Shown: positions 19,420 to 30,792, numbered from the stretch's first letter. The stretch is 64,000 nucleotides of DNA from Pseudomonadota bacterium (GCA_021851875.1 JAJZQI010000012.1:24082-88081); one strand, 5' to 3'. The notes: generated from the letters alone by a model not told the origin. Program-made: numbers and translations.

Positions 19420-19674
19420 TTAGCCTAGAAAGCGGCTATGGAATCGATAGCGTTTACCATTTTCGTTGATGGTAGATACGTGTTGAAGAGCCGTTGTGTC
19501 GTTGATGCCAAGATTTCTAAGGCTTGAATAGAGCTGATAAAACTCACTATTCAAGTTTTCTGCAAAAATGCCTGGATCATCGGAGCCAAGTGATACCAAT
19601 ATTTCAGGATCGCCTGTTGTCAGAGTGATGGTTTTTCCGGTCGTCCCGGTCTGTCGTACACCGCCATGATGCAT
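19420..19674 (-). pseudogene. C-terminal fragment of an adenosine-deaminase-like protein
   Basis: Open frame of 84 codons, of which the last 65 or so look like a protein remnant: GDPEILVSLGSDDPGIFAEN followed by LNSEFYQLYSSLRNLGIND. The S-x-G-S-D-D-P-G-x-F block is the metal-binding Asp-Asp region near the C-terminus of adenosine deaminase-like amidohydrolases. The first codons overlap the end of the neighbouring 71-aa gene in another frame, so the original N-terminus is lost. Base composition is more AT-rich than the neighbours, consistent with acquired DNA. The antiphage RADAR deaminase RdrB is one possible source, but this is inference from a short motif. Confidence 0.5.
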
Positions 19675-19835
19675 TTCAGTTCCGTCAATATGTATTCGAG
19701 TTCGTCCGGCGTGAGTTCGGCGAGGGCCTCGGGGATCGAGCCCAGTTCCATTTGCACGATGGTTTGGCGGACAAAAACGCAGCCTTGTTGAGCGAGGTAT
19801 TCCAGGGCAGTGTTAAGGCGGGTGTTGGAACTCAT
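19620..19835 (-). CDS. Small hypothetical protein coupled to ygiQ
   Basis: 71 aa, [20 protein letters not shown] then a helical segment [24 protein letters not shown]. It starts inside the ygiQ stop (ATGA overlap at 19832-19835), which supports real translation. The last residues ([12 protein letters not shown]) reach into the AT-rich fragment and may be altered. Family not recognised. Confidence 0.6.
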   Translation of the reverse strand: MSSNTRLNTALEYLAQQGCVFVRQTIVQMELGSIPEALAELTPDELEYILTELKCIMAVYDRPGRPEKPSL

Positions 19836-21979
19836 GATCTGCCTTTGCGCTGCGGGGTTCGTGTACCGGGGGTGCGTTTTGCCGGGGCGGCCGGGCGGGC
19901 GCCCTGCGGTCGCGGGCGGGCAGGTGCAGGGGCGTCGCGCCGAGGGGCGCTGTCTTTGGGTTGCCAGCTGGGTATCAGGTGCTTTTTGCCGTTGCCGATC
20001 AGGTCGCTGCGGCCCATGCGTTGCAGGGCTTCGCGCAGCATGGGCCAGTTGGCCGGGTCGTGGTAGCGCAAAAAAGCCTTGTGCAGGCGGCGGGTTTTGA
20101 TGGCTTTGGGGATGACGACTGCTTCGCTGTCGTCGGTGACCTTGCGCAGCGGATTCTTGCCCGAGTGGTACATGGCGGTGGCCATGGCCATGGGGGTGGG
20201 CGTGAAGGTCTGCACCTGGTCGAGGCGGAAGTCGTTGCGTTTGAGCCACAGGGCCAGGTTGAGCATGTCTTCGTCGGTGGTGCCGGGGTGCGCGGCGATG
20301 AAGTAAGGAATGAGATACTGTTCCTTGCCCGCTTCCTTGGAAAACTTCTCGAACAGTTGTTTGAACTTGTCGTAGGCGCCCATGCCAGGCTTCATCATTT
20401 TCGACAGGACGTTGGTTTCGGTGTGTTCCGGCGCAATTTTCAGATAGCCGCCCACGTGGTGGGTCACCAGTTCCTTGATGTAGGCCGGGCTTTTTACCGC
20501 CAGGTCGTAGCGCAGGCCGGAACCGATCAGCACTTTCTTCACGCCGGGGATGGCGCGCGCCTTGCGATACAGCTGAATGAGCGCTTCGTGGCTGGTGTTG
20601 AGGTTGCCGCAGATGTCCGGATACACGCAGGACAGGCGGCGGCAGGCCGATTCGATTTTCTCGTCCTTGCAGGCCATGCGATACATATTGGCCGTGGGGC
20701 CGCCCAGGTCGGAAATGATGCCGGTAAATTCGGGAATCTTGTCGCGAATGTCTTCGATCTCGCGCAAAATTGAGCCTTCTGAGCGGCTCTGGATGACGCG
20801 GCCCTCGTGCTCGGTGATGGAGCAGAAGGTGCAGCCGCCGAAACAGCCGCGCATGATGTTGACGGAAAAGCGGATCATTTCCCACGCAGGGATTTTGGCA
20901 TCGCCGTAAGCCGGGTGCGGCTTGCGGGCGTAGGGCAGGTCGTACACGTAATCCATTTCCGCCGTGGTGAGCGGAATGGGCGGCGGGTTGACCCACACGG
21001 CACGGTCACCGTGCTGCTGGATGAGCGCGCGGCCATTGCCGGGATTGGCTTCCAGGTGCAGGATGCGCGAGGCGTGCGCGTACAGCACCGGGTGTGCCTT
21101 GACCTGCTCGTAGGACGGCAGGCGGATGACGGTGTGGCTGCGATCCAGTTTAGGCTTTTTGCGCGGGTGCAGCATGATGGGCTGGCTGCCGTCGGCATTG
21201 GCAGCGGGGGCCGGGGCAGACGGTTCGCTGGCGTACGGGTCCGGGTGCGGGGTGATGATGCCGGGGGTGTCGAGGTGGCTGGAGTCCATCTCGGTCCAGC
21301 CCGGCAGCACGTCGCGGGTCATGAAGGCGGTGCCGCGCACGTCCTTGATGTCTTTGATGTTTTCGCCCTTGGCCAGGCGGTGGGTGACTTCCAGCAGGGC
21401 GCGCTCGGCGTTGCCGTAGAACAGCAGGTCGGCCTTGGAGTCGGTGAGCACGGAGCGGCGCACGGTGTCGGACCAGTAGTCGAACTGGGCGATGCGGCGC
21501 AGGCTGGCTTCGATGCCGCCGGCCAGGATGGGGGTGCCGGGGAAGGCTTCGCGGCAGCGCTGGCTGTACACGTTGACGGCGCGGTCGGGGCGTCTGCCGG
21601 CTTCGCCGTTAGGCGTGTAGGCATCGTCTGAACGGATTTTGCGATCGGCCGTGTAGCGGTTGACCATCGAGTCCATGTTGCCGGCGGTGACGCCGAAGTA
21701 CAAATTGGGCTTACCCAGCGCGCGGAAGGCGTCGGCGCTGGTCCAGTCCGGCTGGCTGATGATGCCGACGCGGAAACCCTGCGATTCGAGCATGCGGCCC
21801 AGCAGGGCCATGCCGAAGCTGGGGTGATCAATGTAGGCGTCGCCGGTCACCAGGATGATGTCGCAGCTGTCCCAGCCGAGCGCATCCATTTCCTGCCGGC
21901 TCATGGGCAGGAAGGGGGCGATGCCGAAGCGCTTGGCCCAGTAGGGGCGATAGCTGGTGAGGGCGGGAGCTTTGTCCAT
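19832..21979 (-). CDS. YgiQ family radical SAM protein
   Basis: About 715 aa (start ATG at 21979; an in-frame TTG at 22012 is possible). The radical SAM cluster motif is [13 protein letters not shown] (CxxxCxxC) near residue 385. The N-terminal blocks [36 protein letters not shown] and [18 protein letters not shown] are typical of UPF0313/YgiQ. The C-terminal 70 residues are Pro/Ala/Arg-rich and disordered. The family reaction is unknown. It is divergent from msrB and forms a coupled pair with the 71-aa gene. Confidence 0.92.
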   Translation of the reverse strand: MDKAPALTSYRPYWAKRFGIAPFLPMSRQEMDALGWDSCDIILVTGDAYIDHPSFGMALLGRMLESQGFRVGIISQPDWTSADAFRALGKPNLYFGVTAGNMDSMVNRYTADRKIRSDDAYTPNGEAGRRPDRAVNVYSQRCREAFPGTPILAGGIEASLRRIAQFDYWSDTVRRSVLTDSKADLLFYGNAERALLEVTHRLAKGENIKDIKDVRGTAFMTRDVLPGWTEMDSSHLDTPGIITPHPDPYASEPSAPAPAANADGSQPIMLHPRKKPKLDRSHTVIRLPSYEQVKAHPVLYAHASRILHLEANPGNGRALIQQHGDRAVWVNPPPIPLTTAEMDYVYDLPYARKPHPAYGDAKIPAWEMIRFSVNIMRGCFGGCTFCSITEHEGRVIQSRSEGSILREIEDIRDKIPEFTGIISDLGGPTANMYRMACKDEKIESACRRLSCVYPDICGNLNTSHEALIQLYRKARAIPGVKKVLIGSGLRYDLAVKSPAYIKELVTHHVGGYLKIAPEHTETNVLSKMMKPGMGAYDKFKQLFEKFSKEAGKEQYLIPYFIAAHPGTTDEDMLNLALWLKRNDFRLDQVQTFTPTPMAMATAMYHSGKNPLRKVTDDSEAVVIPKAIKTRRLHKAFLRYHDPANWPMLREALQRMGRSDLIGNGKKHLIPSWQPKDSAPRRDAPAPARPRPQGARPAAPAKRTPGTRTPQRKGRS

Positions 21980-22050
21980 CCGGCTGGGGCTAAACCTGAC
22001 TAAATAATTCAACTATTATACAATTTGAGTGAGTGATAAGGAATGAGAAA

Positions 22051-22446
22051 ATGAACGATAAGGTTGAGAAAACCGAAGCGGAATGGCAGGAACAGTTGTC
22101 GCCGGAGCAATATCATGTCTGCCGCGAGCACGGTACCGAACGGGCCTTTACCGGAAAATATTGGGATCATCACGAAAAGGGCGTGTATCTCTGCGCCGGT
22201 TGCGGTGCGCCGCTGTTTTCGTCCGAGACCAAGTACGACTCCGGCTCCGGCTGGCCCAGTTTCTATCAGCCGGAGCAGTCTGCGCCGGTAGCCGAGACGG
22301 TTGACCGCAGTTATGGTATGGTGCGCACCGAGGTGCATTGCGACCGCTGCGGTACACATTTGGGACACGTGTTCCCGGATGGGCCGCAACCGACCGGTTT
22401 GCGGTATTGCATTAATTCGGCCTCGCTTGATTTCAAGGATCAGTGA
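22051..22446 (+). CDS. msrB: Peptide-methionine (R)-S-oxide reductase
   Basis: 131 aa enzyme for the R-epimer of methionine sulfoxide. Zinc ligands are CAGCGAPLF and [12 protein letters not shown], with the catalytic Cys in [20 protein letters not shown] is the substrate-pocket block. ATG at 22051 with AAGGAATGA upstream is preferred over GTG at 22033. The next gene begins with TTG immediately after the stop. Confidence 0.95.
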   Translation: MNDKVEKTEAEWQEQLSPEQYHVCREHGTERAFTGKYWDHHEKGVYLCAGCGAPLFSSETKYDSGSGWPSFYQPEQSAPVAETVDRSYGMVRTEVHCDRCGTHLGHVFPDGPQPTGLRYCINSASLDFKDQ

Positions 22447-23151
22447 TTGCATTTGTATAGCGCGCGGATTGCCGCCATTCATCAGGAAACGCCCAGCATC
22501 AAATCGTTCTGGCTGGAGCTGGGGCATCAGGATTATCACTTTCTGTCCGGCCAATGGATCGATCTGCACGTCGAAATCGACGGCGCGGTTGAGGTGGGCG
22601 GCTATTCCATTACCTCTTCGCCGCAGACGGCGGGGCGCATTCAGTTGGCGGTGAAGCAGGGCCAGCGCCACCCGGTAACGCGTTATCTGTACGAGCAGGC
22701 AACGCTGGGCGACAGCGTGCGGATTTCCGCCGGACAGGGGCAGTTTTCCTTCGAGTGCGGCCAGAGTAATGAAATTGCTCTGCTCGGCGCCGGCGTGGGG
22801 GTGACGCCGATGATCAGCATCATCCGTTATGCGGTTGAGCAGGCGCCGGATACCCGGGTGACGCTGGTGTACAGCATGACCGAGCCGGTTGAGTACCTGT
22901 TTCGGGCCGAGCTGGAAGAGCTGGCGGCCAGGCATGCCAATTTGCGTCTGGTGCCCACCGTCACCCAACGCAGTGAAGGCTGGAGCGGCCGGACGGGGCG
23001 GATGGACCGCGCCCTGCTGGAATCGTTGCAGTTTTCCCCCGCCACGCTGTTCTACCTGTGCGGGCCGCCGGCCATGGTGGACGAGCAGGCCGCCGTGCTG
23101 GATGGGATGCGCATTCCGCCGGAACGCCTGATTTACGAAAAGTGGTGGTAA
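22447..23151 (+). CDS. Ferredoxin-NADP-reductase-like flavin oxidoreductase
   Basis: 234 aa, start TTG directly behind the msrB stop. The N-terminal FAD domain has FLSGQWIDLHVEIDG and GGYSITSSP, where the usual Arg of the RxYS flavin motif is replaced by Gly. The C-terminal NAD(P) domain has LGAGVGVTPMISIIRYA, VYSMTEPVEYLFRAELE and FYLCGPPAMVD. No iron-sulfur domain is present, so an external electron partner is needed. Linkage to msrB suggests, but does not show, a link to methionine sulfoxide repair. Confidence 0.85.
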   Translation: MHLYSARIAAIHQETPSIKSFWLELGHQDYHFLSGQWIDLHVEIDGAVEVGGYSITSSPQTAGRIQLAVKQGQRHPVTRYLYEQATLGDSVRISAGQGQFSFECGQSNEIALLGAGVGVTPMISIIRYAVEQAPDTRVTLVYSMTEPVEYLFRAELEELAARHANLRLVPTVTQRSEGWSGRTGRMDRALLESLQFSPATLFYLCGPPAMVDEQAAVLDGMRIPPERLIYEKWW

Positions 23152-23954
23152 ACATCTGGCAGCCGCCGCCCTGGCGGCCCGAGTTCTGGGGCGAATCGCC
23201 CGCCTTTCTGCCGTTTGCTTTTTTGCAGCCCCTGTTTGAGGATAAGGCGTCGCCTACCGCCGAGGCATTGAACAGGCTGGCCGGCCGCTTGCCCGACTGG
23301 CCGACCACGGCGCAAGGGCAGCCGATACATTTTGTCGACCAGATTGCTACTGAGCGGCTGGCTTATGAGCGGCATATTTTCGCCACCGGCGAGGTGCCAA
23401 CCCGCGCGGACAATTGGCACGATTTCTTCAATGCGCTGGTGTGGCTGGCGTTTCCACGCACCAAGGCGGCATTGAATGCCGCGCACATTGCCGCCATGAA
23501 ATCGTCGCAGCAGGGGCGGGGCAGGCGCCGCGATGCACTGACGCTGTTCGATGAAAGCGGGGTGCTGGTGGTGTCGTCGGCGCCGGATTTGCTGGAGGGG
23601 TTGCGTCGGCATGAATGGCGTCAAGTGTTCTGGCAGGAGCGTGAGCGTCTGCTACGACAGGCGAGCTGCTGGGTTTTCGGCCACGCCATTCTGGAAAAGC
23701 TGCTGCAGCCGTATCTTGGCCTGACAGCCAAAGCCTGGCTGATTCACCTGCCGGAGGCGTATTTTGCCCTGCCGCCGGCACAGCAGCGCCTGCAATTGGA
23801 TGCCTGGCTGGCGACGCAGGTGGCGAACGGCGCGTTACAGCAGCCGCAGGAGCTGCGGCCGTTGCCGGTACTGGGCTGGCCCGGTTGGGACGGTCGCAAT
23901 GGCGAGCCGAGCTACTATGACAACACGGCTTATTTCCGGCCTGCGTCCTGCTGA
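23145..23954 (+). CDS. DUF3025 family protein
   Basis: About 269 aa. The family block NWHDFFNALVWLAFPRTKAALN (near 95) is clear, with later DALTLFDESGVLVV and FGHAILEKLLQPYLGLTAKA. The function is unknown. The start is one of two GTG codons (23142 or 23145) that overlap the end of the preceding oxidoreductase gene, so it is probably translationally coupled. The end overlaps the convergent gene by 25 bases. Confidence 0.8.
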   Translation: MVNIWQPPPWRPEFWGESPAFLPFAFLQPLFEDKASPTAEALNRLAGRLPDWPTTAQGQPIHFVDQIATERLAYERHIFATGEVPTRADNWHDFFNALVWLAFPRTKAALNAAHIAAMKSSQQGRGRRRDALTLFDESGVLVVSSAPDLLEGLRRHEWRQVFWQERERLLRQASCWVFGHAILEKLLQPYLGLTAKAWLIHLPEAYFALPPAQQRLQLDAWLATQVANGALQQPQELRPLPVLGWPGWDGRNGEPSYYDNTAYFRPASC

Positions 23955-24985
23955 TTGAACTGCTCGATACATTTTTTCAGCGAATTTTCTGCACCGCCGC
24001 CGCCCAGTTGGCAATCCATGCCTTTCTGGTCGCCGCCGCCGATGACGCCCGAGTTGCCGTTTACGGGTGCGCTTGCCGCGGCTGTCGAGGTGCTGCCTTC
24101 TTTTAGCCGCTTGTTTTCCGCTTCGAGCTGCTGGTTCTTTTTCACCAGTGCTTCATATTGCTGTTGCAGCGAACCGGTGCCGCTTGCGGCTGCGGCGGTT
24201 GCGGGAGTCGCAGCATGGGCGGCGGTGGCCTTGGCGGATTCTGTCGCGTGCCGGCTGGCGGGCGGCGCGTGAGCGGCCGCTTCCGGCGGGGGGGCGGACG
24301 GGGTTTTGTGCTCGTTGCCGCCGAGGAACAGGCCGACAATAAAGAAACTCAGGCCGGCCAACAGCAGCAGGGCCAACAAACCCAGGCCGATGATGATGCC
24401 TTTGCGCAGGTACCAGGGCGGGTGATATGCCTCTTCTTCATCCAGGCTGGCAATGCTGTCCATCGAGGGTAGCGTGTCGAGCCCGCTGTCTGCTTCGCTC
24501 TTGCGCCGCCGGAAACCACGAAACAGGCCAAGGATGCGCTGCATGAGGGAAATCTTGCCGATTTCCTCGGCGACGGCGTCGGGGACTTCTGGCAGGCTGC
24601 TCGGTGGCGGCGCCGGCTCGCTGGCGGTCGGCTTGGGGAGTGAATGGTCGGGCGCCTCAATCACTTCCAGGCCGGCCAGGTCATCCTCGAAGGCCGGAGG
24701 AGGCGCCTCCGACGGGGCGGGCATGTTGTCCACCATGGCGGCCAGCTGTGCCAGTTCTGCGGAGAAGTCCTCTTCCTCCTCTCCGCCGCCGCCCCCCATG
24801 ATCTCGCCGACATCAGGGACGTGTTCGTCTTCCTCGGTAATGGCTTCGCGGATGACCTGGGTGGCGTTGAGGTCGGTGAATTCGTCCTTCTCGTTCTTGC
24901 CTGCAGGACCGTCGGGCACCATTGCCTGGCACGCAAAGCGTGTCAGGAATTTATAGCCAAACCAATGTGCCAAGCCGTACTGCAT
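23930..24985 (-). CDS. Hypothetical membrane protein with acidic N-terminus and coiled coil
   Basis: 351 aa. The N-terminal 190 residues are acidic and Pro/Gly/Glu-rich (including an EIMGGGGGEEEEDF stretch), predicted disordered and cytoplasmic. One strong membrane helix lies near 200-222 (IIIGLGLLALLLLAGLSFFIVG). An Ala/Pro-rich linker and a short coiled coil (QQQYEALVKKNQQLEAENKRLKE) follow, then two Cys near the C-terminus (MDCQLGGGG, LKKCIEQF) that could form a disulfide outside the membrane. GGGGAAAC precedes ATG. The family is not recognised. Confidence 0.7.
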   Translation of the reverse strand: MQYGLAHWFGYKFLTRFACQAMVPDGPAGKNEKDEFTDLNATQVIREAITEEDEHVPDVGEIMGGGGGEEEEDFSAELAQLAAMVDNMPAPSEAPPPAFEDDLAGLEVIEAPDHSLPKPTASEPAPPPSSLPEVPDAVAEEIGKISLMQRILGLFRGFRRRKSEADSGLDTLPSMDSIASLDEEEAYHPPWYLRKGIIIGLGLLALLLLAGLSFFIVGLFLGGNEHKTPSAPPPEAAAHAPPASRHATESAKATAAHAATPATAAAASGTGSLQQQYEALVKKNQQLEAENKRLKEGSTSTAAASAPVNGNSGVIGGGDQKGMDCQLGGGGAENSLKKCIEQFNQQDAGRK

Positions 24986-25087
24986 CGTGTTTCCCCGTTT
25001 TTATCGCCAGTATAGATGAAGAGGGGCGATAAGAGTCAATAACAGTCAATGATATAATGCCGCTTTTGCCAATTCAGTATTCAGCCG

Positions 25088-26692
25088 ATGTCCAATCCAG
25101 CCATTGCCGCGGAAGTGAAGCGCCGCCGCACATTCGCCATCATCTCCCACCCCGATGCCGGTAAAACCACGTTGACCGAGAAGCTGCTGCTGTTTTCGGG
25201 CGCGATCCAGATGGCCGGTACCGTGAAGGCCAAGAAAAGCGGCCGGCACGTGACCTCGGACTGGATGGAGATCGAGAAACAGCGCGGCATTTCCGTCGCC
25301 AGCTCGGTGATGCAGTTCGATTACCGCGAGCACGTGGTAAACCTGCTGGACACCCCGGGCCACCAGGACTTCTCGGAAGACACCTACCGCGTGCTGACGG
25401 CGGTGGATTCCGCGCTGATGGTGATCGACGCGGCCAAGGGCGTGGAAACGCAGACCATCAAGCTGCTGGACGTGTGCCGCTTGCGCGCCACGCCCATCAT
25501 CACCTTCATGAACAAGTTCGACCGCGAGGCGCGCGATCCGCTGGAACTGCTGGACGAGGTCGAGTCGGTGCTGAAGATTCAGTGTGCGCCGATTACCTGG
25601 CCGATCGGCATGGGCAAGGAGTTCCGCGGTGTGTATCACCTGCAGAACGACGCGGTGCTGCTGTTTACGCCGGGCGAGGAAAAGCAGCACGACGTGCAGG
25701 AGATCATCGAGGGGCTGGATAACCCGCGCCTGGACGAGTTGTTCCCCATGGAGGCCGAGCAGCTGCGCATGGAGGTGGATCTGGTACGCGGCGCATCGCA
25801 TCCGTTTGATTATGAGGCGTTTCTGGCCGGCAAGCAGACGCCGGTGTTTTTCGGCTCGGCCATCAACAACTTCGGCGTGCGCGAGATTCTCAATGCGCTG
25901 GTCGACTGGGCGCCGCCGCCGCATGCGCGCGACGCCTCGGCGCGCAACGTCGAGCCGGACGAGGAAAAGTTTTCCGGCTTCGTGTTCAAGATCCAGGCCA
26001 ATATGGACCCCGCCCACCGCGACCGCATCGCCTTCATGCGCGTGTGCTCGGGCAAGTTCGAGCCGGGCATGAAAATGAAGCATCTGCGGCTGGCCCGCGA
26101 TTTCAAGGTGGGGAATGTGGTGACCTTCATGGCGCACCGGCGCGAGCATGTCGAATCGGCCTACGCCGGTGACATCATCGGTATCTACAACCACGGCAAT
26201 GTGCAGATCGGCGACAGCTTCAGCGAGGGCGAGCCGCTGACGTACACCGGTATTCCTTTCTTCGCACCGGAATTGTTCCGCGTGGTGCGGCTGAAGAACC
26301 CGCTCAAGCTCAAGCAGCTGCAGAAGGGCCTGCAGCAGCTGGGCGAGGAGGGCGCGGTGCAGGTGTTTAAACCCGTATTAGGCAGCGACCTGATTCTGGG
26401 GGCGGTGGGTGTGCTGCAGTTCGAGGTGGTGGCGCACCGGCTGCAGACCGAATACGGGGTGGATGCCGTGTTCGAGAGCACCCCGGTGTACACAGCGCGC
26501 TGGGTGAGTTGCAAGGACAGCCGCAAGCTGGCGGATTTCGAGAAGAATCTGGTCAACAGCGTGGCGCACGACGCCTCCGGCAACCTGGCGTACCTCGCCA
26601 CCTCCAGCGTCAACCTGGCGCTTACGCAGGAGCGCTGGCCCGACATCGAGTTCCACGCCACCCGCGAGCACGCAGCCAGGCTGAACGGCTGA
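25088..26692 (+). CDS. prfC: Peptide chain release factor 3 (RF3 GTPase)
   Basis: 534 aa translational GTPase that removes RF1/RF2 from the ribosome. GTPase motifs: [10 protein letters not shown] (G1), ISVASS region (G2), DTPGHQDF (G3) and NKFD (G4). Domain II (about 305-390) and the C-terminal domain ([15 protein letters not shown]) follow. Full length. The UPF0178 gene starts 7 bases downstream, so they are probably co-transcribed. Confidence 0.97.
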   Translation: MSNPAIAAEVKRRRTFAIISHPDAGKTTLTEKLLLFSGAIQMAGTVKAKKSGRHVTSDWMEIEKQRGISVASSVMQFDYREHVVNLLDTPGHQDFSEDTYRVLTAVDSALMVIDAAKGVETQTIKLLDVCRLRATPIITFMNKFDREARDPLELLDEVESVLKIQCAPITWPIGMGKEFRGVYHLQNDAVLLFTPGEEKQHDVQEIIEGLDNPRLDELFPMEAEQLRMEVDLVRGASHPFDYEAFLAGKQTPVFFGSAINNFGVREILNALVDWAPPPHARDASARNVEPDEEKFSGFVFKIQANMDPAHRDRIAFMRVCSGKFEPGMKMKHLRLARDFKVGNVVTFMAHRREHVESAYAGDIIGIYNHGNVQIGDSFSEGEPLTYTGIPFFAPELFRVVRLKNPLKLKQLQKGLQQLGEEGAVQVFKPVLGSDLILGAVGVLQFEVVAHRLQTEYGVDAVFESTPVYTARWVSCKDSRKLADFEKNLVNSVAHDASGNLAYLATSSVNLALTQERWPDIEFHATREHAARLNG

Positions 26693-26699
26693 TTCCCTC

Positions 26700-27149
26700 A
26701 TGCAGATCTGGGTTGATGCGGACGCTTGTCCGGCGGTGGTCAAGGAGATCCTGTTCCGCGCGGCGGAGCGTTGGAAAATCAATACAACGTTGATTGCCAA
26801 CCGGTTGTTGCGTACCCCGCCGTCTGCCTATATCACGGCCCGTCAGGTGCCGGGCGGCTTTGACGTGGCGGACGCGCGCATTGTGCAGGAGGTGCAAGCG
26901 GGCGATCTGGTGGTGACTGCCGATATTCCGCTGGCGGCGCAGGTGCTGGGCAAGGGCGGGCACGCGCTGAATCCGCGCGGGGAGTTTTATACCCCCGACA
27001 GCATCAATGAGCGGCTGAGCGTGCGCAACTTCCTCGAAGAATTACGCGGCAGCGGTGTGCAGACCGGCGGGCCGCCGGCGTTCAGTCAGGCCGACCGGAA
27101 GCAGTTTGCCGACCGGCTGGATGCCTTTCTGCAAAAGCAGCCGCGCTAG
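26700..27149 (+). CDS. YaiI/YqxD family protein (UPF0178, DUF188)
   Basis: 149 aa, typical length. Family blocks: [49 protein letters not shown] and [13 protein letters not shown]. The fold is PIN-like with conserved Asp residues, suggesting a nuclease, but activity has not been established for the family to my knowledge. It is just downstream of prfC. Confidence 0.9.
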   Translation: MQIWVDADACPAVVKEILFRAAERWKINTTLIANRLLRTPPSAYITARQVPGGFDVADARIVQEVQAGDLVVTADIPLAAQVLGKGGHALNPRGEFYTPDSINERLSVRNFLEELRGSGVQTGGPPAFSQADRKQFADRLDAFLQKQPR

Positions 27150-27163
27150 CCTGCTACACCCCG

Positions 27164-28429
27164 TCACACTTCTTCCCAGCTCAAGTCGCAGCAGAAAACC
27201 CGTGTCTGACCGTTGGTTTGCAAGGCGATAGACAGCGTAATACACATGGTGGCACCAATAATCGACAGGTAGGGGCGCGTGATCTGAATGTGTTCGGGCT
27301 GTGCCATGGCTTTGCGGAAATAATGCCGGCGTGACCAGATGGCGCCGCGGGCATCGGAAACGGGGGCGAAGCGGCGATCTTCCAGTTGGTTGCGGCCTGA
27401 GGGGATAATGTTCGGTTCGGTTTGCTGGCCTTCTTCATCCAGCAGGAAACAGCGTTCGACCAGCGGGTGTTGCAGCAATTCAGCACAGGAGTGGGATAAG
27501 CTGATGCCGTCGGCTACACTCTGCGCCGCTCGGCCAAACAGGTCAACGTAATGCTGCAGGCGGGTGGCGGTCCGCTGCGACTCGGCCTCGTAGAACTCGC
27601 GATACTTGTTGCACAGGTGCGGAATGATCTGCATCGTGTCGGCATGCACGTCAATGCTGGCATGCGGCTTGCCCAGCAGATAGCCTTGCACCAGATCGAT
27701 CCCCGCATCCATGGCCACGATGGCCTGCGCTTCCGTTTCGATGCCTTCGCTCAGGGCCAGACTGCCGGACTCGTGGATCAGACCGACCAGATTGGGGAAG
27801 ACGCGTCGGACAAACGGGTTTTCTTCTGCCTGGACGATGATGGAGCGATCCAGTTTGACGATGTCGGGACGGATGCGCCAGATGCGGTTGAAGTTGGAGT
27901 GTCCGGCGCCGAAGTCGTCGATGGCGATCAGGCAGCCCAGATCGCGGTAATAGCCGGCGGCCGTGACCAAGTCTTTCTCATCATCGATGGCATTTTCCAG
28001 AATTTCGATGACGACACGCTCGGGCGGGAAATTGTAATGCTCCAGCAGATGCTGGAAAAAAGCGCCGTATTTCTTGCCGCCCACGGCAACACGGGGATTC
28101 ACATTCAGAAACAGCCAGTGTTCGTCTTCTTCCTGACGGGTGAAGTTGGCCAGATGCAGCTGGCGGCAGAGCCGGTCGAGCGCGACGGCTTCCGCTTCGT
28201 CATGGGCGCTGGTGGAAAACAGGTGCAACGGCGATATCGGGTCACCTGCCGGCGTGTACGGGCGGATGAGCGCCTCATAACCCACCGGGCGGCGGTGGGC
28301 TATACTGTAGATCGGCTGGAACGCGCTGTCCAGTGTGTGTTGTTTGAAGCTGGCCGTGCTGTTCTTCTGACTGCCATTGTCGGCTTGCAACGGCGCCATG
28401 ATGGGGGTAAATGGCGGCATCATGTCCAT
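27164..28429 (-). CDS. EAL-domain cyclic-di-GMP phosphodiesterase with C-terminal Cache-like sensor
   Basis: 421 aa. The EAL domain spans about 33-265 with catalytic residues intact: GYEALIRP (Glu52), FLNVNPRV (Asn), IEILENA (Glu), [11 protein letters not shown] (Asp-Asp), DIVKLDRS (Lys), LSEGIET (Glu) and VQGYLLGKP (Gln). It should hydrolyse cyclic-di-GMP to pGpG. The C-terminal 150 residues, after a short helical linker, resemble a Cache/PDC small-molecule sensor ([23 protein letters not shown]-type [10 protein letters not shown]), here apparently cytoplasmic since no membrane helix is present. It overlaps the upstream chemoreceptor gene by 10 bases, so the two are coupled. Confidence 0.9.
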   Translation of the reverse strand: MDMMPPFTPIMAPLQADNGSQKNSTASFKQHTLDSAFQPIYSIAHRRPVGYEALIRPYTPAGDPISPLHLFSTSAHDEAEAVALDRLCRQLHLANFTRQEEDEHWLFLNVNPRVAVGGKKYGAFFQHLLEHYNFPPERVVIEILENAIDDEKDLVTAAGYYRDLGCLIAIDDFGAGHSNFNRIWRIRPDIVKLDRSIIVQAEENPFVRRVFPNLVGLIHESGSLALSEGIETEAQAIVAMDAGIDLVQGYLLGKPHASIDVHADTMQIIPHLCNKYREFYEAESQRTATRLQHYVDLFGRAAQSVADGISLSHSCAELLQHPLVERCFLLDEEGQQTEPNIIPSGRNQLEDRRFAPVSDARGAIWSRRHYFRKAMAQPEHIQITRPYLSIIGATMCITLSIALQTNGQTRVFCCDLSWEEV

Positions 28430-30582
28430 TGCTGTTTCGTCTTGATACTGACCTGAAAGCGGGCTATCAGGTTTTGCAGTTGCTTGGCTGTGTGGCCGAC
28501 GGAATCGGTGCTGCCGCGTAAGTCGACCATGGCATAGCGCATTTTCTCGGTCGAGTCGCTCACGGTGCGGGCTTGTTGCACCTGCGTGTCGCTGCTGGAG
28601 CTGATTTCGTCCAGCGTGGACAGCATGCGGCTGGCCATGTCGTGCAGCTCTCCCTTGTCCAATGCGGCGTCTTCCGCCATGCGCAGACCGTCTTCCATGC
28701 CGACCATGCCGTTTTCCATGGTGCTCACCGCCAGACGGGCCTTGTTCTGGATATTGTCGATCATTTGACCGATCTGCTGCGTGGCAGCGCTGGTGCGCTC
28801 CGCCAGTTTGCGGACTTCATCGGCTACCACGGCGAACCCGCGCCCCTGTTCGCCCGCCCGGGCTGCCTCAATGGCAGCGTTGAGCGCCAGCAGATTGGTC
28901 TGGCTGGCGATTTCGCTGATCAAGCCGACGATCTGGCCGATTTCCTCGGTGTAACGGTTCAGATCCTGGATGGTGTTGGCCGATTCGGTGATCGCCTGGC
29001 GGATGCCCTGGGTTTTGTCGCGCACCAGCTGAAAATGCTGTTGCGACTGTACGGCGGCTTCGTCCATGCCGCTTTGCAGTTCATGTACGGTGCCGGAAGC
29101 GGTGCGCACCTTGTGTAACTGATGCTCCAATTGCGACAGCATGTGGCGGATGGAGTCCAGCGCTTCTTCCGCCTTGGTGTTGGCATCGCCGTTCTTGTTG
29201 AGCATTTCCAGGGTGGTCGAACGCACCTGATGGGTCGCCTGGATGACTTGGACGATGATGCCTTCCAGGTTGTCGATAAAGCTGTTGATCCAGCGGCCCA
29301 TGTCGCCGGTTTCGTCGTTGCTCAGCTTGTCTTGGTCGAGCCGCTGGCTGAGATTGCCGCCGCCTTCGGCAATTTCGCGGATCACGTCGGTCATGCGTGC
29401 CAGCCGTTTGGCGATACGGTTGCTGCCGAAACGGTAGAATACCCAGGCGCTGACGAGGAAGAATATCCCCGTGCCGGCTTGCGCCAGAGCCGGCGGCATG
29501 TCGATGACATAGGTCAGCGCCAGGTTGATGGCCCAGAGGACGAAAATGATGCCGAAATGCAGACGCATGAGCATGTAGTTGACCGAGCGCCGGCGATACA
29601 CCTCTTCCAGGTCGGCCTCGCACAGCATGCCCCAACGGTCTTCCGAGCCTTCCAGCTGGAAGGTGACGCCGGCGCCGATGACCGGGATATGACGGTAATC
29701 GGAATAGCCCGGGTAGGTGACGAACAGGTTCTGGCTATTGCGAATGGTCTCGCGCACGCCGGGGTGCAAGTCGTTGGTGGCCGGGTCGATGAAGCGCAGT
29801 TCCAATTCGGTATGGTGCTTGACGCGCACCACCCCCCAATCCGTATTGACGCCCTGTTTCAGGTTTTCACCCAGGCTGAAGGTGCTGTCTTCAAAACGGG
29901 AACGGGACAGCGCTGTGCCCTGCTCGATGGCAGGATCGAAACGCGCATTGACCATGAACAGGTAATTGTCGCCGGAGTCCTTGAAGATATGGCCGGCTTC
30001 ACGCTGGATGAGGTCGCCCAGCACATCGTTCGGCACGCGGCCGCAGATGCTGCCGATGACTTTGTCGCCGCGTTTGATCGGCTGGTAGAACATCAGCGTA
30101 ACGGCGTCATGGAAGCTCGATGTGGAGGGGCCGATGCGTAATGTGAGGTCGTCGCAGTAAGGCCCATGCAGAAAGGGTTTGCTCAGGCCGTTGGCAACCG
30201 CGCGGTGATTCAGGTCGGCTTTGCCGACGTGCGGTGTGTAGGTGGATTGCACCACCGTGCCCTGCGGGTTGATGACGAATATTTCTGAAAAATCGGGCGC
30301 CTGGCTGCGTTTTTGTTCCAGCGCGTCAGGCGTGATTTGGCTCAGATCGCCGGGCAGTTCCGCTGCCAGCGTATTCAGCTGTTCCCATTGGGTTGAGGTC
30401 CAGGCCTTGAGGATGTTGACGCGGGTGGCGGCAATGCCCTGAAAGGCTTTTTCCACTGTGGGATAGTGTTTCCGGTTGATCAAACAGCTCCAGCCAAGAA
30501 CCAGTTTGCCATTCTTGCCGAACCAGGGCAGCCATTTCTTTTCTGCATGGCTGAGGTGCATGAGTGCGCTTTTTAGGGGCAT
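28420..30582 (-). CDS. Methyl-accepting chemotaxis protein
   Basis: 720 aa. An N-terminal Cache-like sensor (about 30-335, with [21 protein letters not shown] and [19 protein letters not shown]) is followed by two hydrophobic helices (about 350-370 and 380-400), a HAMP-like segment, and the signalling domain with the hairpin tip [40 protein letters not shown]-type sequence (near 560). Unusually no membrane helix precedes the sensor, so either the sensor is cytoplasmic or the true start lies elsewhere. ATG at 30582 has no ribosome site. The downstream EAL gene is coupled, linking chemotaxis-type sensing to cyclic-di-GMP. Confidence 0.9.
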   Translation of the reverse strand: MPLKSALMHLSHAEKKWLPWFGKNGKLVLGWSCLINRKHYPTVEKAFQGIAATRVNILKAWTSTQWEQLNTLAAELPGDLSQITPDALEQKRSQAPDFSEIFVINPQGTVVQSTYTPHVGKADLNHRAVANGLSKPFLHGPYCDDLTLRIGPSTSSFHDAVTLMFYQPIKRGDKVIGSICGRVPNDVLGDLIQREAGHIFKDSGDNYLFMVNARFDPAIEQGTALSRSRFEDSTFSLGENLKQGVNTDWGVVRVKHHTELELRFIDPATNDLHPGVRETIRNSQNLFVTYPGYSDYRHIPVIGAGVTFQLEGSEDRWGMLCEADLEEVYRRRSVNYMLMRLHFGIIFVLWAINLALTYVIDMPPALAQAGTGIFFLVSAWVFYRFGSNRIAKRLARMTDVIREIAEGGGNLSQRLDQDKLSNDETGDMGRWINSFIDNLEGIIVQVIQATHQVRSTTLEMLNKNGDANTKAEEALDSIRHMLSQLEHQLHKVRTASGTVHELQSGMDEAAVQSQQHFQLVRDKTQGIRQAITESANTIQDLNRYTEEIGQIVGLISEIASQTNLLALNAAIEAARAGEQGRGFAVVADEVRKLAERTSAATQQIGQMIDNIQNKARLAVSTMENGMVGMEDGLRMAEDAALDKGELHDMASRMLSTLDEISSSSDTQVQQARTVSDSTEKMRYAMVDLRGSTDSVGHTAKQLQNLIARFQVSIKTKQQWT

Positions 30583-30792
30583 AATATTAAAATTTTAATT
30601 TTGTTAAATGGTTGCGATGCAAGTTGGGTATGTATAAGCATACTTTATGCCAGAGCTGCAACATAATGAAATATATTGTGAAATGTGCGCTGTTGAGGGA
30701 TTTGTGATACTTGATTGTTTTTGTCTTGCACCGTTATGGTGCTCGAGTCCGGAGGGGCGAGGAGGAATGCACCAGAGTGGCCTCTGGCTCGA

